NCBI GenBank assembly: GCA_938010425.1
Contig: CALLUO010000071.1
Span: forward strand, 1-42,993
Direction: 5' to 3'
Length of the DNA stretch: 42,993 nucleotides
DNA from: an uncultured Elioraea sp.
Lineage (GTDB): Bacteria; Pseudomonadota; Alphaproteobacteria; Acetobacterales; Acetobacteraceae
The first letter of the stretch is position 1. Each line of letters opens with the position of its first letter. A program made the position numbers and the translations under genes. A model generated the notes under the pieces. The model had not been told where the DNA came from and did not search any database. It was given only the letters and a program-made list of their open reading frames with translations. Positions 42,278 through 42,993 of the stretch are shown here, one piece after another.

Positions 42278-42993
42278 ATGAATGACCTTTTCGATCGCGC
42301 CACAACCAAGCCCGACACCTATACGGCGAAGGACATCGAGGTGCTGGAAGGGCTCGAACCCGTCCGACGCCGCCCTGGCATGTACATCGGCGGAACGGAC
42401 GAGAACGCGCTGCACCATTTGTTCGCCGAAATCCTCGACAACGCCATGGACGAGGCGGTGGCGGGGCATGCGAGCATCATCGAGGTGACGCTTGAGGCAG
42501 CCAACCGTGTGGCGGTGCGCGACAACGGGCGAGGCATCCCTGTTGATCCACATCCGAAGTTCAAGGACCGTTCCGCTCTCGAGGTGATTTTCACCACGCT
42601 GCATTCGGGAGGCAAGTTCGGCGGCATGGCGTATACGACCTCAGGGGGCCTGCACGGTGTCGGCGCTTCGGTCGTCAATGCGCTCTCGGAACATCTCGAA
42701 GTGGAAGTGGCACGGGATCGCAAACTCTGGGCGATGCGTTTCGCGAGAGGGCGCCCTCTCGGCAGGCTTGAGGAGCGGGGGCCAGCGCCGAACCGCCGCG
42801 GCACGCTGGTGCGCTTCACGCCTGATCCTGCCATTTTCGGCGACGCCCGCTTCCGCCCTGCCCGCCTGTTCCGCCTGTGCCGCAGCAAGGCCTACCTGTT
42901 CCGCGGGGTGGAAATTCGCTGGCGCTGCGACCCCGCCCTGCTCGCCGCCAACGACGCTACACCGGCCGAGGCGGTGCTGCACTTCCCGGGGGG
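42278..42993 (+). CDS. parE: DNA topoisomerase IV subunit B, N-terminal part (runs off window)
   Basis: ATPase subunit of topoisomerase IV, which separates daughter chromosomes. The 238 visible codons contain YTAKDIEVLEGLEPVRRRPG and MYIGGTDENALHH. The GHKL ATP site follows: EILDNAMDEAVAG, DNGRGIPVD, TTLHSGGKFGG, and TSGGLHGVGASVVNALS. The MNDLFD start and DPHPKFKDRSALEVIFT favour ParE over GyrB. The C-terminal transducer and TOPRIM parts lie outside the window. Confidence 0.92.
   Translation, partial: MNDLFDRATTKPDTYTAKDIEVLEGLEPVRRRPGMYIGGTDENALHHLFAEILDNAMDEAVAGHASIIEVTLEAANRVAVRDNGRGIPVDPHPKFKDRSALEVIFTTLHSGGKFGGMAYTTSGGLHGVGASVVNALSEHLEVEVARDRKLWAMRFARGRPLGRLEERGPAPNRRGTLVRFTPDPAIFGDARFRPARLFRLCRSKAYLFRGVEIRWRCDPALLAANDATPAEAVLHFPG

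Overview
The window is a GC-rich, gene-dense bacterial chromosome segment. Gene order (trpGDC-moaC-moeA-lexA; a chorismate mutase-hisC-tyrA block divergent from metX-metW; divergent ssb and uvrA) and protein families point to an alphaproteobacterium, most likely Rhodospirillales/Acetobacteraceae. That placement is inference from gene content. Coding is on both strands in short operons, many with 4-base ATGA overlaps. About 40 protein genes, two tRNA genes (Ser-UGA, Thr-GGU) and one clear pseudogene can be supported.

Layout. 1-1190: N-terminal part of a copper-type P1B ATPase with two CxxC metal-binding domains, leaving the window. 1288-6207: trpG, trpD, trpC, moaC, moeA, lexA in one direction (tryptophan and molybdenum cofactor synthesis, SOS repressor). 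6247-8986: exported 5'-nucleotidase-type metallophosphatase and an LpxR-like outer-membrane lipid A deacylase. 9093-9180: tRNA-Ser, followed by about 880 bp without a supportable gene. 10061-14891: an aromatic amino acid block (chorismate mutase with a degenerate dehydratase-like half, hisC, tyrA) divergent from metX-metW. 14902-20936: a decayed aminotransferase copy, the intact aspartate aminotransferase, and a four-gene polyamine ABC importer potFGHI.

21083-23018: a small phage-like cassette of two paralogous short proteins and a tail-fibre-like protein, with tRNA-Thr embedded on the opposite strand. 23046-26071: a rhodanese divergent from a cysteine-synthase-like enzyme, a small unknown gene, and a DUF6065-like protein. 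26061-32601: a heparinase II/III-like protein divergent from a giant SLBB export protein and a YjbH-like outer-membrane protein, which looks like a reduced exopolysaccharide export/processing module. 32677-37816: ssb, uvrA, then a stand-alone soxA-soxX pair. 38195-42993: trmFO, a chemoreceptor with a C-terminal PilZ-like domain, and the start of parE.

Most of the window is core metabolism and information processing. The parts that merit a second look are the phage/GTA-like cassette near tRNA-Thr, the SLBB-YjbH-heparinase module, the stand-alone mono-haem SoxA with SoxX, the MCP-PilZ receptor, the aminotransferase pseudogene, and the non-canonical sequence upstream of lexA. I did not find a CRISPR array, a transposase, a defence island or a replication origin.
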